Source: Magnetospirillum sp. SS-4 (lineage in GTDB: Bacteria > Pseudomonadota > Alphaproteobacteria > Rhodospirillales > Magnetospirillaceae). Taken from it: a DNA stretch of 64,000 bases. The DNA lies in contig NZ_CACVCH010000001.1 of assembly GCF_902729425.1 (NCBI RefSeq), forward strand, positions 255,501-319,500, written 5' to 3'. The notes below the pieces were generated by a model that saw nothing but the letters and a program-made list of their open reading frames with translations, was not told the DNA's origin and searched no databases. Positions 17,146-26,426 of this stretch are shown piece after piece; positions within the stretch are counted from its first letter, which is position 1, and each line of letters begins with the position of its first letter. The position numbers were made by a program, and so were the translations under genes.

Positions 17146-19170
17146 CTAGAACGTATAGCCCGGCATGGTGGGCAGGCCGGCGGCCCAGGCGGGTTCGGAA
17201 CCACCCTTGATCCAATCCCTGGCGGCGGAGAATATCTCGCGGGTTTCCTGGGCCATGTCCTGGTGGATGGCGCGGTATTCGGCGACGAAATCCTCGAACA
17301 CCTTGCGGCGCTTGACCGGGTCCTCGATGCGGTTGAGGAAGACGCAGCCGCTCTTGGCCATGCCGAAGCTCGGCCCCTGAAGCACCGAATAGGCGCGGAC
17401 ATAGTCGCTGCCGCCCAGGTTGTGATGAATCTCGGTAAGACGGCGCAGCATCCAGCGGAATTCGTCCGCCTCCAGCAGCGCCTGGTCGCAGATGTCGTTG
17501 ATCATCGCCTCGTAGGTATCGATCTCGGCGATGAACGCGTCGAAATCGAAGCGCGACAGATAGCTGCCCCGCTCCATCCAGGTGGCATCCTCCCGCACCC
17601 GCTTGAACACCGCCTCGCGGTCCAGCGGCGGACCGGTGAATTCGATGGTCTCGGACAGCTTGGGCACCGCCCCCTTGATCAGGGCGCCGTCGCTGCAATT
17701 GTAGGCGCGCAGGCGGAAGGTGTTGACCTTGGCCTCCAGCATGTCCCGCGTCCAGCCCAGGATCATGGTCGACTGGATGGTGCCTCCGAAATTACCGGGA
17801 AAGGTGTAGTCGCCCTCGACCTTGGCGGTCTTGAACTCCTTGGAGGTGTAGTAGGCGGTATCCTTGGAATGATGGGATTCGCCGTCGCGCCAGCCGCAAT
17901 CCATGCCGAACATGTAGACGTGGCGAAAGCCGATACGGGCCGCCACCGCCATGATGGTGTTGGCGACATTGGGGCCGATGGCCGACATCAGCGGAATCTG
18001 GTCGGCGAAGCAGATGCTGGAACTGACGCTGTCGCGAAAGAAATAATAGGTTTCGTCGAACAGGGGCGTGACGCGGGGATTGAGGGTAACCGAGGCGATC
18101 AGCTTGATTCCGGTGAAGCGGCCGTCGGGAAACTTGTCGGCATTGAGTGCCAGGATGTGCTGGAGGAAGTCCCACACCTGGACGACGTTCTCCAACTCGA
18201 CGTGGTAATCCGGAATGATGCCGTGAGCCAGCAGCACCTGAAGCGACGAGCCGCCCGAGAAGATGATGGCGTGATCGCGCCATTTCCGGATGTATTCGAT
18301 GTCGTAATCGACCGACGGCCCCGAGGTCACCAGGAAGGCGGGAACCAGGATGGGGAACTGGAACGCGCCCGACAGCATGCGGCAATCGTATTTTTGCAGA
18401 TTGCTGACGGCGTTCCACAGCATCTTGCGTTCGTCTTCGTAATATCCCCGCTGAATCATCCGCATGGGGACGTTGTTGACCACGTCCTCGAACATCCGGT
18501 TCAGCGGCCATGACGGATAGTGGCGGTAATAGAAGGAACCGTCGATGCCCAGCTCGCCCTGTTCCGAGATGACCTCGCTGACCCTTTCGTTCATCAGGGC
18601 CGGGGTCTCCTCGCAGAACAGCGACAATTTGGTGTCGTGGGCATCGCAGTACTCGGCCAGCGCCGTCCAGTCGACGGTGGACAGGGAATGCAGCACGAAC
18701 TCGTCGATGGTCTCCACCACCACCACCCAGTCCACCTCCAGGCTTCGCACCAGCGGGTCCAGATGGTGGCCAAGGCCAAGCCCGAACACGAACAGGAATC
18801 CGGCCCGTCCCACCGGGGCGCCGGTCAGGACCTCGGCCCCATGCTCGCGCACGCTGTTGAGGATGCGCAGGAACATGCGCTGCGACACCGGGCTGTCGCC
18901 CGACATGGCGTTGCTGACCTGATAGCCGACCCGGCGGGGGGTCTCGATGAAGTCCTCCGCCTGCCGCAGCGACAGGGCGCGTCCGTCCTCCTTGTAGAGA
19001 CGGCCGCAGCCCAGGTCGATGTCGACGGCGACGCCGTCCTCCTCGATGATCCGGCTCACCGGCTGGGTGATGGCGGCGACCCGGGCATGCAATTCGGGAA
19101 AGCGTTCCCGGAACAGATCCAGATTGCGCCGGCGAAGATCGTCTCCGGTCGCGGCGGCGCCGCCCGTCAT
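17146..19170 (-). CDS. maf: Maf-family (DUF115) flagellin glycosyltransferase
   Basis: 674 aa. The central region has the motility-accessory-factor/MptE-like signature: [36 protein letters not shown] and the [20 protein letters not shown] segment. Maf enzymes attach nonulosonic acids (pseudaminic or legionaminic type) to flagellin in the cytoplasm, and a Maf has been characterised in Magnetospirillum. The start overlaps the stop of the TPR-glycosyltransferase gene (ATGA), and flaF is two genes upstream, so it belongs to a flagellin-modification operon. The donor sugar cannot be read from sequence. Confidence 0.87.
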   Translation of the reverse strand: MTGGAAATGDDLRRRNLDLFRERFPELHARVAAITQPVSRIIEEDGVAVDIDLGCGRLYKEDGRALSLRQAEDFIETPRRVGYQVSNAMSGDSPVSQRMFLRILNSVREHGAEVLTGAPVGRAGFLFVFGLGLGHHLDPLVRSLEVDWVVVVETIDEFVLHSLSTVDWTALAEYCDAHDTKLSLFCEETPALMNERVSEVISEQGELGIDGSFYYRHYPSWPLNRMFEDVVNNVPMRMIQRGYYEDERKMLWNAVSNLQKYDCRMLSGAFQFPILVPAFLVTSGPSVDYDIEYIRKWRDHAIIFSGGSSLQVLLAHGIIPDYHVELENVVQVWDFLQHILALNADKFPDGRFTGIKLIASVTLNPRVTPLFDETYYFFRDSVSSSICFADQIPLMSAIGPNVANTIMAVAARIGFRHVYMFGMDCGWRDGESHHSKDTAYYTSKEFKTAKVEGDYTFPGNFGGTIQSTMILGWTRDMLEAKVNTFRLRAYNCSDGALIKGAVPKLSETIEFTGPPLDREAVFKRVREDATWMERGSYLSRFDFDAFIAEIDTYEAMINDICDQALLEADEFRWMLRRLTEIHHNLGGSDYVRAYSVLQGPSFGMAKSGCVFLNRIEDPVKRRKVFEDFVAEYRAIHQDMAQETREIFSAARDWIKGGSEPAWAAGLPTMPGYTF

Positions 19171-21083
19171 GCCTGGGACCGCTCCAGGGCGGCGATGGCG
19201 GTATCCTCGATCATGCGGGCGAAGCCCTTGGCGGTGGCGGCGGGAACCTGGGCGATGGCGGCGGGAAGCCGGCCGCGCAAGGCTTCCAGCGCCCCGATAT
19301 CGGCGGCAAGGCCGGTGGCGAGCGCCACATAGGCGTCGGGGTCGGCGGCGACCAGGGCATCGCCCAGGCCGGCGGCGGCGAGGAAGGCCCCCAGGTCGGC
19401 GCCGGCATCGCAGCCGGTCATGGCCACCGCCGGCACGCCATGGCGCAGGAATTCGCCATAGGCCAGCACGTTGCCGGCCGGAAACGGCAGCAGGGCGACA
19501 TCGATGCTGGCGGCGAATTCGGCGCGGCCGACATTCTTGACCACATCGATGCGGTGCGCCACGCCGGCATTGCCGAACAGCGAGATCAAGGCCTCGACGT
19601 TGGCCGGTTCGGAGAACATGCCGCTGTCGCGCAGCACCAGCATGGATTTCGGCACCGCCTGGAGAATGCGCCCCCATACCATGGCAAGGCGCGGATTGAG
19701 TTCGGCCCGGGTCAATTCGGCGCCGAAGGCAACCACACCCGCCGCCGCCGCCGGACCGGGGCCGGTGGACGGATGCCTGCCGCCGGCATCGCCCAGGAAA
19801 TAGCGACCGGCCGGCAGGGCGAGTTCGCCCTCGCCGGCCTCGGACGCGCAGGGAACCAGGGCGAGGTAGTTGCCGGGAATCCGGCCGGCCACCGGCTGGT
19901 TGAGCCAGGCGAGCTGAAGCGGGGCGGTATTGCGCATGAACAGGCCCCGCCGGGCGGGGGCCAGGCTGCCGTCGGCATCGATGACCACATGGATGCCCTC
20001 GCCGCGGATCAGGGCGCCCAGCGTGGTGACGTCGAGGCTGGAAACATCGCGCCACACATCGAACGAGCCGCGCGCCCACTCGTTGGCGGGATGATCGATC
20101 TCGCCCCGCCCGAATCCGACCACCGAAACCCGGGAACGGTCATGGGAACGGGCGACGGCGCCCATCATGGCGCGGGCGTCCTCGCTCTCCAGGGCGGAGC
20201 AAAGATAGCAGACGCGAACCGGCTGGGCGCCGGCATACTTGGGGGCCGGCCGGACGGTCCGGGGGGCCGAGGCCGCCACCTGGGCGGTCCAGGCATCGAT
20301 CAGCCCCGACGCCTGGGCCTCGGCGCGGCCGAAATACCTGAGATCGGCGATGGCCGCGCCCAGGATCGGCAGCGATGTCGGCGCGCGGGCCACCGCCTCC
20401 TGATGGCAGGCCAGGCCCTCGTGGAACTGGCCGGTCTGAATCAGGCATCCGCCCAGACGCGACAGCAAGGTGGCCGACGGGCCGATCAGGGTGGCGATGG
20501 AGCGCAGCATGCCGACGGCCTCGGCGACGCATCCCATCTGGATCTTGATCTGGGCATGGGCGTCGAGCGCCTCGACGTCGTCGGGCAGCAGGGACAGGTG
20601 CTGCTCCACCGAGAACAGGGCCTGATCCAGGTTGCCCGCCGCCAGCAGGGCGATGCCGTTGCTGAGCAGCGGCTTGGGACGGATGTGCGAGAACGCATCC
20701 GAGAACTTGGGGAATTTCGGCCCCAGCATGTCCAGCAGCCGGCCCTCCCTGGCCTCGGTGGTGGCCAGCTTGGCGTAATAGAGGGCGTCGGACAGACAGC
20801 CCGCCTGACTGTACATCACCGCCAGCACCTCGGAGAGGTCGGCGGGATGATCCGGCTGATCCATCTGCGCCGCCAGCAGCCTGATGGCATAGCCCAGCGC
20901 TCCGGCCCGGTAGTAGATCACCGCCATGGCGCAGCTGGCGTCGCGGCACAGCCCGGGGTCCTGCAACGCCTCTTCGGCGATTTCCAGGGCCTGCTGGTCG
21001 GCGCCGGCCTTCAACAAGGCATCGATGCGGCGATAGAATGCCTCCACCGAGGCATCGCCCTGGTCACGTTCTGTGCTGGTCAC
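19167..21083 (-). CDS. TPR-GT41 glycosyltransferase (FlmG/SPINDLY-like), probable flagellin glycosylation
   Basis: 638 aa, GTG start (GTG ACC AGC). Residues about 10-270 are helical TPR-like repeats. The C-terminal half is a GT-B, OGT-like domain with VRVCYLCSALESEDARA, IDADGSL, ELNPRLAMVWGRIL, IDVALLPFPAGN and a late GVPAVAMTGCDAG loop. It resembles Caulobacter FlmG, which recognises flagellin through its TPRs. It is sandwiched between flaF and the Maf gene. A role on flagellin is inferred from this context; another protein target is possible. Confidence 0.78.
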   Translation of the reverse strand: MTSTERDQGDASVEAFYRRIDALLKAGADQQALEIAEEALQDPGLCRDASCAMAVIYYRAGALGYAIRLLAAQMDQPDHPADLSEVLAVMYSQAGCLSDALYYAKLATTEAREGRLLDMLGPKFPKFSDAFSHIRPKPLLSNGIALLAAGNLDQALFSVEQHLSLLPDDVEALDAHAQIKIQMGCVAEAVGMLRSIATLIGPSATLLSRLGGCLIQTGQFHEGLACHQEAVARAPTSLPILGAAIADLRYFGRAEAQASGLIDAWTAQVAASAPRTVRPAPKYAGAQPVRVCYLCSALESEDARAMMGAVARSHDRSRVSVVGFGRGEIDHPANEWARGSFDVWRDVSSLDVTTLGALIRGEGIHVVIDADGSLAPARRGLFMRNTAPLQLAWLNQPVAGRIPGNYLALVPCASEAGEGELALPAGRYFLGDAGGRHPSTGPGPAAAAGVVAFGAELTRAELNPRLAMVWGRILQAVPKSMLVLRDSGMFSEPANVEALISLFGNAGVAHRIDVVKNVGRAEFAASIDVALLPFPAGNVLAYGEFLRHGVPAVAMTGCDAGADLGAFLAAAGLGDALVAADPDAYVALATGLAADIGALEALRGRLPAAIAQVPAATAKGFARMIEDTAIAALERSQA

Positions 21084-21125
21084 GCCCGTATCCCCCTCGA
21101 CTTGATGAATTTCCGCCCAAGGCGG

Positions 21126-21554
21126 TCAGATCACTTCGTTGGCCGACGTCGCGGCCGGCTGGGTGGCTTCGACGGCATCCTTGGACGGGATGACCACGAA
21201 CAACCCGCCCGCCAGTTGACGGTTGATGTTGATCAGCGCCGTGGCCATGTCGCGATTGCGCGACGAGATGATCTCGACCGAGCGCTTGTCGACGAAATTG
21301 GCCAGGGACAGCATGTTCTGGCGAAGTTCCAGGGGCACCTCGCATTCGGGGGTGGACAGGTCGGCCTGGAAGATGGTCCACAGTCGCCAGTTCAGCCGGA
21401 CGGCCGCCAGGAACTCCTCGATATCCACGGAATCCGACTGCGCCATCATCATCCGCCGGGCCGTCTCGGTCAGTGCCCAGGCCTCGGTCTCGCGCGGGTT
21501 GCCGCCCGCCGGTATGGACCGGTACTTGCCCTGATCGGCATTGGGATAGGCCAT
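21126..21554 (-). CDS. flaF: Flagellar biosynthesis regulator FlaF
   Basis: 142 aa. It has the FlaF pattern: an N-terminal short tyrosine-rich stretch, then PRETEAWALTETARRM, LAAVRLNWRLWTIFQADL, and ELRQNMLSLANFVDKRS near residue 90. FlaF is the alphaproteobacterial chaperone/secretion factor that works with FlbT on flagellin. The extra C-terminal tail after residue 110 is not part of the core. It is preceded by a good ribosome site (CTGGAGAT) and starts the FlaF-FlmG-like-Maf set. Flagellin itself is not in the window. Confidence 0.85.
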   Translation of the reverse strand: MAYPNADQGKYRSIPAGGNPRETEAWALTETARRMMMAQSDSVDIEEFLAAVRLNWRLWTIFQADLSTPECEVPLELRQNMLSLANFVDKRSVEIISSRNRDMATALININRQLAGGLFVVIPSKDAVEATQPAATSANEVI

Positions 21555-21641
21555 GAGTGCAAATCTCCAGAAACACTGTCATCCAGCCATGAATACTGAC
21601 CGCCCATTGGTTAATGTTGAGTTGATGGGCAGGCCGAATGT

Positions 21642-22352
21642 TCAGCCCCGGCCCAGCAGGGCCGCCACCTCCGGCAGCGCCTCGGGGGTGCCGACATGAT
21701 ACCAGCCCCCATCATGGACCAGGGCGGCCAGACGGCCGGTGGCCAGTGCCCGGTCGTAAAGGACGTTCAGCGAGAACTTGCCGGCCGGACAGCCTTCGAA
21801 CAGCCTCGGATGGAGGATCTGGATGCCGGAGAACAGCAGCGGCGACGTTTCGGGATCGCGGCGCCGCCGCGGAACGCCGGCCTCCCCGTTCAGGTGGAAA
21901 TCCCCCCTGCCCTCGTAGCCGACGGCGCGGTTCACCGGCACCAGCAGCAGCAGGGCGTCCATCGTGGCGTCGTCCCAGGCCCCGGCCAGCCGGGCCAGGG
22001 TCGGCAAACCGCCGCCATCGGTCCAGATGATATCGCCGTTGACCACGTAGAACGGACCGTTCCCCAGCAACGGCAGGGCCTTGGCGACGCCACCGCCGGT
22101 CTCCAGCACCTCGGCCTCGAACGACAGGGTGATGCCGGGCCGGCCGGCCAGATGGGCGGCGATGCGCTCGGCCAGCCAATGGCTGTTGACCACCACGTCC
22201 TCGACCCCGGCGGCGTCCAGGCGATCCAGCGCCCGATCCAGCATGGAGCGCCCCGCCACCTGGATCAGGGGCTTGGGAATGCTCAGCGTGATCGGACGCA
22301 TGCGCACGCCCAACCCGGCGGCCAGGACCATGCCGCGACGAATGGCGGTCAT
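21642..22352 (-). CDS. murU: N-acetylmuramate-1-phosphate uridylyltransferase MurU
   Basis: 236 aa nucleotidyltransferase. It begins RGMVLAAGLGVRMRPIT, with the G-x-G-x-R loop and the later SIPKPLIQVAGRSML. D in NGDIIW is the metal ligand. It makes UDP-MurNAc from MurNAc-1-phosphate in the anabolic peptidoglycan-recycling route. Its start overlaps the stop of amgK, the kinase that supplies its substrate; this pairing supports MurU over a general sugar nucleotidyltransferase. Confidence 0.9.
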   Translation of the reverse strand: MTAIRRGMVLAAGLGVRMRPITLSIPKPLIQVAGRSMLDRALDRLDAAGVEDVVVNSHWLAERIAAHLAGRPGITLSFEAEVLETGGGVAKALPLLGNGPFYVVNGDIIWTDGGGLPTLARLAGAWDDATMDALLLLVPVNRAVGYEGRGDFHLNGEAGVPRRRRDPETSPLLFSGIQILHPRLFEGCPAGKFSLNVLYDRALATGRLAALVHDGGWYHVGTPEALPEVAALLGRG

Positions 22353-23341
22353 GGCGCCGGAACCCCGCGTGTTTCCGGGGGAATGTTGCGGTCCAGCCAG
22401 CGGGCCAGCTCGCCCATGACCGGATGGCGGAGCGCGTCTTCCAGCAGCCGCCAGACGCGGGGAATGTGGACCAGATAGCCGGGCTTGCCGTCGCGGCGGC
22501 ACAGCCGGGTGAAGATGCCGATCACCTTGGCGTGGCGCTGCGCCGCCATCACCGCCCACGACGCCTCGAACACGGTGCGGTCCAGGGTGGGAAAGCGGGC
22601 CAGCCAGCGCTGTTTCATGCGCTCGGCCATCACCTTGTCGATGTCGCGCCGGGCATCCTCCAGCAGGCTCATCAGGTCGTAGGTGGCCGGCCCCGCCACC
22701 GCGTCCTGGAAGTCGAGCAGGCCGCAGGCGGCAAGGCCGGGACGGTCCAGCAGCAGCAGGTTGTCGACGTGGAAGTCGCGCAGCACCAGGGTATCGGGCA
22801 CCAGGCGGGCCACCGGGAACAGCCGGCGCCAGATGTCCGCGTAGGCTTCGCGGGATTCGGCGGCGATGTCCCGGCCGGTCATGGCCGGCATGTACCAGTC
22901 GGTCAGCAGGCAGGCCTCGGCCAGCAGCCGTTCGTCGTCATAGGGCGGCAGGCCGGCGGGAATGGCGTCCGGCCGCGACGCGATTCCCGCCAGCACGTCG
23001 GTGGCCAGCGCATACAGCGCCTCCTCGTCATGGCCCGCCGCCAGCAACCTCGTATAGGTGTCGTCGCCCAGGTCTTCCAGCAGCAGCAGGCCGGCCTCCT
23101 CGTCGGCCGCCAGCAGCCGGGGCGCAGACAGGCCCAGCACGCCGAGATGGCGGGCGATGGCGACGAAGGGGCGCACATCCTCCTTGGGTGGCGGCGCATC
23201 CATCAGCACGGCGCGCCCGTCCGACCGTTCCAGCCGGTCGTAATGGCGGAAGCTGGCGTCGCCGGCCAGCCGGCCGCGGGCGGCGTCGCCCCAGCCGGCG
23301 GTCTTCAGGAAATTCCGGATAAGCCCTTCGCGGGGGGTCAT
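22349..23341 (-). CDS. amgK: N-acetylmuramate/N-acetylglucosamine kinase AmgK
   Basis: 330 aa, aminoglycoside-phosphotransferase fold. It shows RDFHVDNLLLL (catalytic Asp and Asn) and LLDFQDAVAGPATYDLMSLL (metal-binding Asp). AmgK phosphorylates recovered amino sugars at C1 for MurU, which bypasses de novo MurA and gives intrinsic fosfomycin tolerance in species that have it. Overlaps at both ends (tsaE start side and murU) show an operon. Confidence 0.9.
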   Translation of the reverse strand: MTPREGLIRNFLKTAGWGDAARGRLAGDASFRHYDRLERSDGRAVLMDAPPPKEDVRPFVAIARHLGVLGLSAPRLLAADEEAGLLLLEDLGDDTYTRLLAAGHDEEALYALATDVLAGIASRPDAIPAGLPPYDDERLLAEACLLTDWYMPAMTGRDIAAESREAYADIWRRLFPVARLVPDTLVLRDFHVDNLLLLDRPGLAACGLLDFQDAVAGPATYDLMSLLEDARRDIDKVMAERMKQRWLARFPTLDRTVFEASWAVMAAQRHAKVIGIFTRLCRRDGKPGYLVHIPRVWRLLEDALRHPVMGELARWLDRNIPPETRGVPAP

Positions 23342-23811
23342 GACGCAAGATCTCCGATGCGGTCGGCCCAAGGCCCGGTGGCGGACAGGCCGGCCCGCCG
23401 CGAGCCCTCGGCATCGCCCGCTTCCAGCGTCACGTCAAGCCGCCGCCGGGGCAGGTGAGGCCCCAGCCGGTCGGGCCATTCGATCAGACAGATGCCGTCG
23501 GCGAAGGCCTCCTCGATGTCGAGTTCCAGCACGTCGTCGGGCTTTTCCAGCCGGTAGAGGTCGAAATGCCAGATCAGGCCGGCCTCGGAATCGTATTGCT
23601 GCACCAGGGTGAAGGTCGGGCTTGGCACCTCCTCGTCGGCCGAGGTCAGGGCACGGATGAAGGCCCTGGCCAGGGTGCTCTTGCCGGTGCCCAGGGTGCC
23701 GGTCAGCGCGATCACGTCGCCGGGGCGGGCGCGGACAGCCAATTGCCCGCCCAGCCGGCGGGTGGCGGCTTCGTCGGCGAGGTCGATGGCGATGGATGCG
23801 GTCCTGCTCAT
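23338..23811 (-). CDS. tsaE: tRNA threonylcarbamoyladenosine ATPase TsaE
   Basis: 157 aa. P-loop GTLGTGKSTLARAF near residue 40, switch segment SPTFTLVQQY, and the HFDLYRL and EWPDRLG motifs typical of TsaE. It powers the TsaBD complex that makes t6A in ANN-decoding tRNAs. It overlaps both xerC and amgK by ATGA. The tsaE-amgK-murU order is widespread in alphaproteobacteria. Confidence 0.95.
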   Translation of the reverse strand: MSRTASIAIDLADEAATRRLGGQLAVRARPGDVIALTGTLGTGKSTLARAFIRALTSADEEVPSPTFTLVQQYDSEAGLIWHFDLYRLEKPDDVLELDIEEAFADGICLIEWPDRLGPHLPRRRLDVTLEAGDAEGSRRAGLSATGPWADRIGDLAS

Positions 23812-24752
23812 GATCCGGCCCTCGGATGGGCATTGCGATAGATCTCGGTCAGCCGGGCGGCGTCGATCTCGGTATAGCGCTGGGTGGTGGACAGCGACGA
23901 ATGCCCCAGCAATTCCTGAATGGTGCGCAGATCGCCGCCGCCGGCCAGCAGGTGGGTGGCGAAGCTGTGGCGAAGCGCGTGCGGCGTCGCGGTCTCGGCC
24001 AGCCCCAGCGCCTGGCGCAGCCGGCGCATCTGGCGCTGGACCACGCCGGGATTGAGGGCGCCGCCCCTGGCCCCCAGGAACATCGGCTGGTCCGGCGCGG
24101 CGGAAAACGGCATCAGGCGCAGATAATCGGCGATGGCGTCCCTCACCACCGGCAAGACCGGCACGACCCGCTGCTTTTTCCCTTTGCCGGTGATCATCAG
24201 GGTATCGCCGTGGGGAGCATCCCGCCGCCGCAGGGCCAGCGCCTCGCCCAGGCGCAGGCCGCAGCCGTAAAGCAAGGTGAACAGGGCCACGTCGCGGGCG
24301 GCGAGCCAGGGCTCGTCATGCAGTTCGGCGGCGTTGTTCAGGGCCTCCATCGCCTCGTCGGCGGCCAGCGGCTTGGGCACCGAGCGGGGCGGACGGGGCG
24401 ATTTCACCGCCTTCAGCGCCGGATTGTGGACCAGGTCGTGACGGTCGAGAAAACGGAAGAAACCGCGCAGCGTCGACATGGCCCGCGCCAGCGACGCCCG
24501 CCCGAGTCCATCGCCCGAGCGTCGCGCCAGATAGGCGCGGAAGTCGCCGACCCCCAGCCCGGCCAGGGCGGCCAGATCGGGTTCCCCCCCCAGATGCTCG
24601 GCGAGAAAGCTCAGGAACGCCGCCAGATCGCGGCCATAGGCATCCAGGGTATGGACCGAAGCCCGTTTCTCGTCGGCCAGCCACTGCCGCCACGCCCCCA
24701 CCGCCCGCGCCAGATCGGGACACGCCATGAAATGGATGGGGATAGCCGCCAT
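23808..24752 (-). CDS. xerC: Site-specific tyrosine recombinase XerC
   Basis: 314 aa. N-terminal SAM-like DNA-binding domain (about residues 15-100) and a C-terminal catalytic domain with all expected residues: R in GCGLRLGEAL, K in GKGKKQRVVPV, H-x-x-R in ALRHSFATHLL, H in LLGHSSLSTTQ and nucleophile Y in QRYTEI. With XerD it resolves chromosome dimers at dif. An alternative start is 24728. It lies in a housekeeping operon, so it is not a phage integrase. Confidence 0.93.
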   Translation of the reverse strand: MAAIPIHFMACPDLARAVGAWRQWLADEKRASVHTLDAYGRDLAAFLSFLAEHLGGEPDLAALAGLGVGDFRAYLARRSGDGLGRASLARAMSTLRGFFRFLDRHDLVHNPALKAVKSPRPPRSVPKPLAADEAMEALNNAAELHDEPWLAARDVALFTLLYGCGLRLGEALALRRRDAPHGDTLMITGKGKKQRVVPVLPVVRDAIADYLRLMPFSAAPDQPMFLGARGGALNPGVVQRQMRRLRQALGLAETATPHALRHSFATHLLAGGGDLRTIQELLGHSSLSTTQRYTEIDAARLTEIYRNAHPRAGS

Positions 24753-24766
24753 TCAAAGGACGCGGA

Positions 24767-25525
24767 TCAGCGGTTCATGGCCTTGACGCCGCTGCCGATG
24801 TCCAGCCCGGCGATCCAGTCGATGAAACGCCGGACGTCGTCGCCCCGGAAGATCAGGCCGTGCTGCGGCGCCAGCATGTCGATGTCCAGCTTCGAGACCT
24901 GGGCGACCCAGGCGTCGCGCGCCCGCGTCGACGCCAGCCAGCGGCGGTGGAAGCCGTCCATGTACTGGACATGGGCGGCGAAGTCGGTGACGAACATGGA
25001 CCCGTCGAGCCGGTCCCGGGGAACCAGCGCCGCCCCCATGTCGCCCGAGAACAGGATGCGGGCCTTGGCGTCGTAGACGTTGAAATTGCCGGCGGAGTGC
25101 AGGTAATGGGCCGGGATGAAACGCAGCTTGACGTCATGGGACAGCGACACCTCCATCCCCTCGTCGGGAATGTTGGTGAAGGCGGCCTCGCGGTCGAAAT
25201 GGGAAACGAAGCCCCCCCACAGCCACGACAGGTAGACCTTGACGTCCGGCCTGCATACCCGGCGCCACAGCGGCAGCGACGATCCGATGTCGGGGTCCTG
25301 GTGCGACAGGAACAGCGCCTTGATGTCGTCCACCGATATCTCGCGGGTCAGCGCCGCCAGCATGGCGGGAAACACTTCCATCCCGCCGGGATCGAGCACG
25401 ATGGCCGAACCGCCCGAACGGATCACGTACTGGTTGGTGTCGATGATGTTGTCCGGCCGGTCCGGGTCCTGTCCGAACGCCTGCCAGCAGTGATCGTCCT
25501 GATGGTAGATGGTGACGCACTTCAT
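24767..25525 (-). CDS. Diiron metallo-beta-lactamase-fold protein, ODP-like oxygen sensor core
   Basis: 252 aa. The fold and spacing match the diiron half of flavodiiron proteins without the flavodoxin domain: H75-x-D77-x-D79 (SHQDPD), H143 (YLHSAGN), D162 (SGDMGA) and H222 (PQHGLI). The second ligand is Asp instead of the usual Glu. Stand-alone proteins of this kind (oxygen-binding diiron protein, ODP) pair with chemoreceptors. Here the gene overlaps by ATGA with a small chemoreceptor-like gene, which supports an O2 or iron sensing role over hydrolase or NO reductase activity. The biochemical role is inferred. Confidence 0.75.
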   Translation of the reverse strand: MKCVTIYHQDDHCWQAFGQDPDRPDNIIDTNQYVIRSGGSAIVLDPGGMEVFPAMLAALTREISVDDIKALFLSHQDPDIGSSLPLWRRVCRPDVKVYLSWLWGGFVSHFDREAAFTNIPDEGMEVSLSHDVKLRFIPAHYLHSAGNFNVYDAKARILFSGDMGAALVPRDRLDGSMFVTDFAAHVQYMDGFHRRWLASTRARDAWVAQVSKLDIDMLAPQHGLIFRGDDVRRFIDWIAGLDIGSGVKAMNR

Positions 25526-26265
25526 TGAATCGCTCGCTGGAAGTTGTCTTCGAGTTCGCCGAGACTGTCCAGGCCCAGCCGCCGCAGCGACTCGCCCTTT
25601 TCCGAGGCGCGGCGAACGGCGTCCGAGGCTTCGTCGATCATCTGGCGCAGATCGTCCACGTAGTGGCGCATGGTGTCGGAGACCGTGCGGAACTCCTTTT
25701 CATGCACGCCGGCGGCGGCGGCCTCGATGGCGATGTTGGTGGCGATGGAATCGGACTGGCTCACCACCTCCTCGACGCCATGGGCGCGCCGGGCCAGTTC
25801 GTTCACCGAATTGGCCATGGTGTCGAGCGTGTCCACCAGCATGCGCATGATCTCGGAAAAAGCGCGGTCGGCGGCGGAACTGGCCCCCGCGTCATGTTCG
25901 CCGTCACCGATCAGGCCGCAGGCCCGCTCGAACAGCGACATCTGGAACAAGCCGCGCAGGATGGTCGACGACAGCGCGAAGGTCCGCCCGCGCAGCACGT
26001 TCATCTCGCCCTGGATCTGGGCGAGGCGATTGACCAGCTCGCGGGTGTACTGGGTCAGCGCCCGGACGGCGCGCCCCTTGTCGCCGGCGCGGCCGGCGGC
26101 CAGTTCGGCGTTCAGCGACAGGATGCGGAGGTTCTCGGCCAGTTCGTCCAGCTCGCCGAAGGCATGAAAGGCCCGCCGGCAGTCGCTCAGCAGGCCATCG
26201 GCCCGCGCTCCGATGCGGTCGGTGCGCTGAGTGTGGCGACGCGCCGGAATCGACTCTTGCTCCAT
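25522..26265 (-). CDS. Small soluble chemoreceptor-like protein with two signalling-tip motifs
   Basis: 247 aa, no membrane segment, mainly helical. Two stretches resemble the MCP hairpin tip: about residues 41-82 (LRILSLNAELAAGRAG then KGRAVRALTQYTREL) and about 168-206 (SDSIATNIAIEAAAAGVHEKEF then RTVSDTMRHYV). Start chosen at 26265 (MEQESIPARR) with GGGGGTG upstream; a longer start at 26373 has no support. It overlaps the diiron protein gene, so the two proteins probably form one sensory unit feeding chemotaxis proteins. Whether it binds CheA/CheW is unknown. Confidence 0.72.
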   Translation of the reverse strand: MEQESIPARRHTQRTDRIGARADGLLSDCRRAFHAFGELDELAENLRILSLNAELAAGRAGDKGRAVRALTQYTRELVNRLAQIQGEMNVLRGRTFALSSTILRGLFQMSLFERACGLIGDGEHDAGASSAADRAFSEIMRMLVDTLDTMANSVNELARRAHGVEEVVSQSDSIATNIAIEAAAAGVHEKEFRTVSDTMRHYVDDLRQMIDEASDAVRRASEKGESLRRLGLDSLGELEDNFQRAIQ

Positions 26266-26398
26266 GCCCGTGACACCCCCTGGAAGCCCGATGACGGTGG
26301 AAAGCCGCCAGATCATAACGTTTTTCCCAGGACGCGACAGGGGGAAATTTGGCCGGGGCGGCCTCCGGAACAAAATAAAAACTTATCAAAGGAATTTG

Positions 26399-26426
26399 TT
26401 GACATCGTCGGCGATTATGCCATAAA
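26399..26426 (+). promoter_or_regulatory. Candidate sigma-70 promoter upstream of capsid gene
   Basis: Perfect -35 TTGACA (26399-26404), 16-bp spacer and CATAAA as a 4/6 -10 match, in a locally AT-rich patch. It lies in the 367-bp gene-free interval 26266-26632, 206 bp before the capsid start. The rest of that interval holds nothing else I can recognise. Confidence 0.4.

Noticed and set aside
23808-24752. The tyrosine recombinase as the integrase of the nearby phage module
   Set aside because: It lies in an operon with tsaE, amgK and murU, has XerC size and motifs, and is separated from the module by two sensory genes.
24767-25525. A glyoxalase II or beta-lactamase type hydrolase
   Set aside because: The H-x-H-x-D-H hydrolase motif is replaced by H-x-D-x-D, and the spacing of all six ligands matches flavodiiron proteins.
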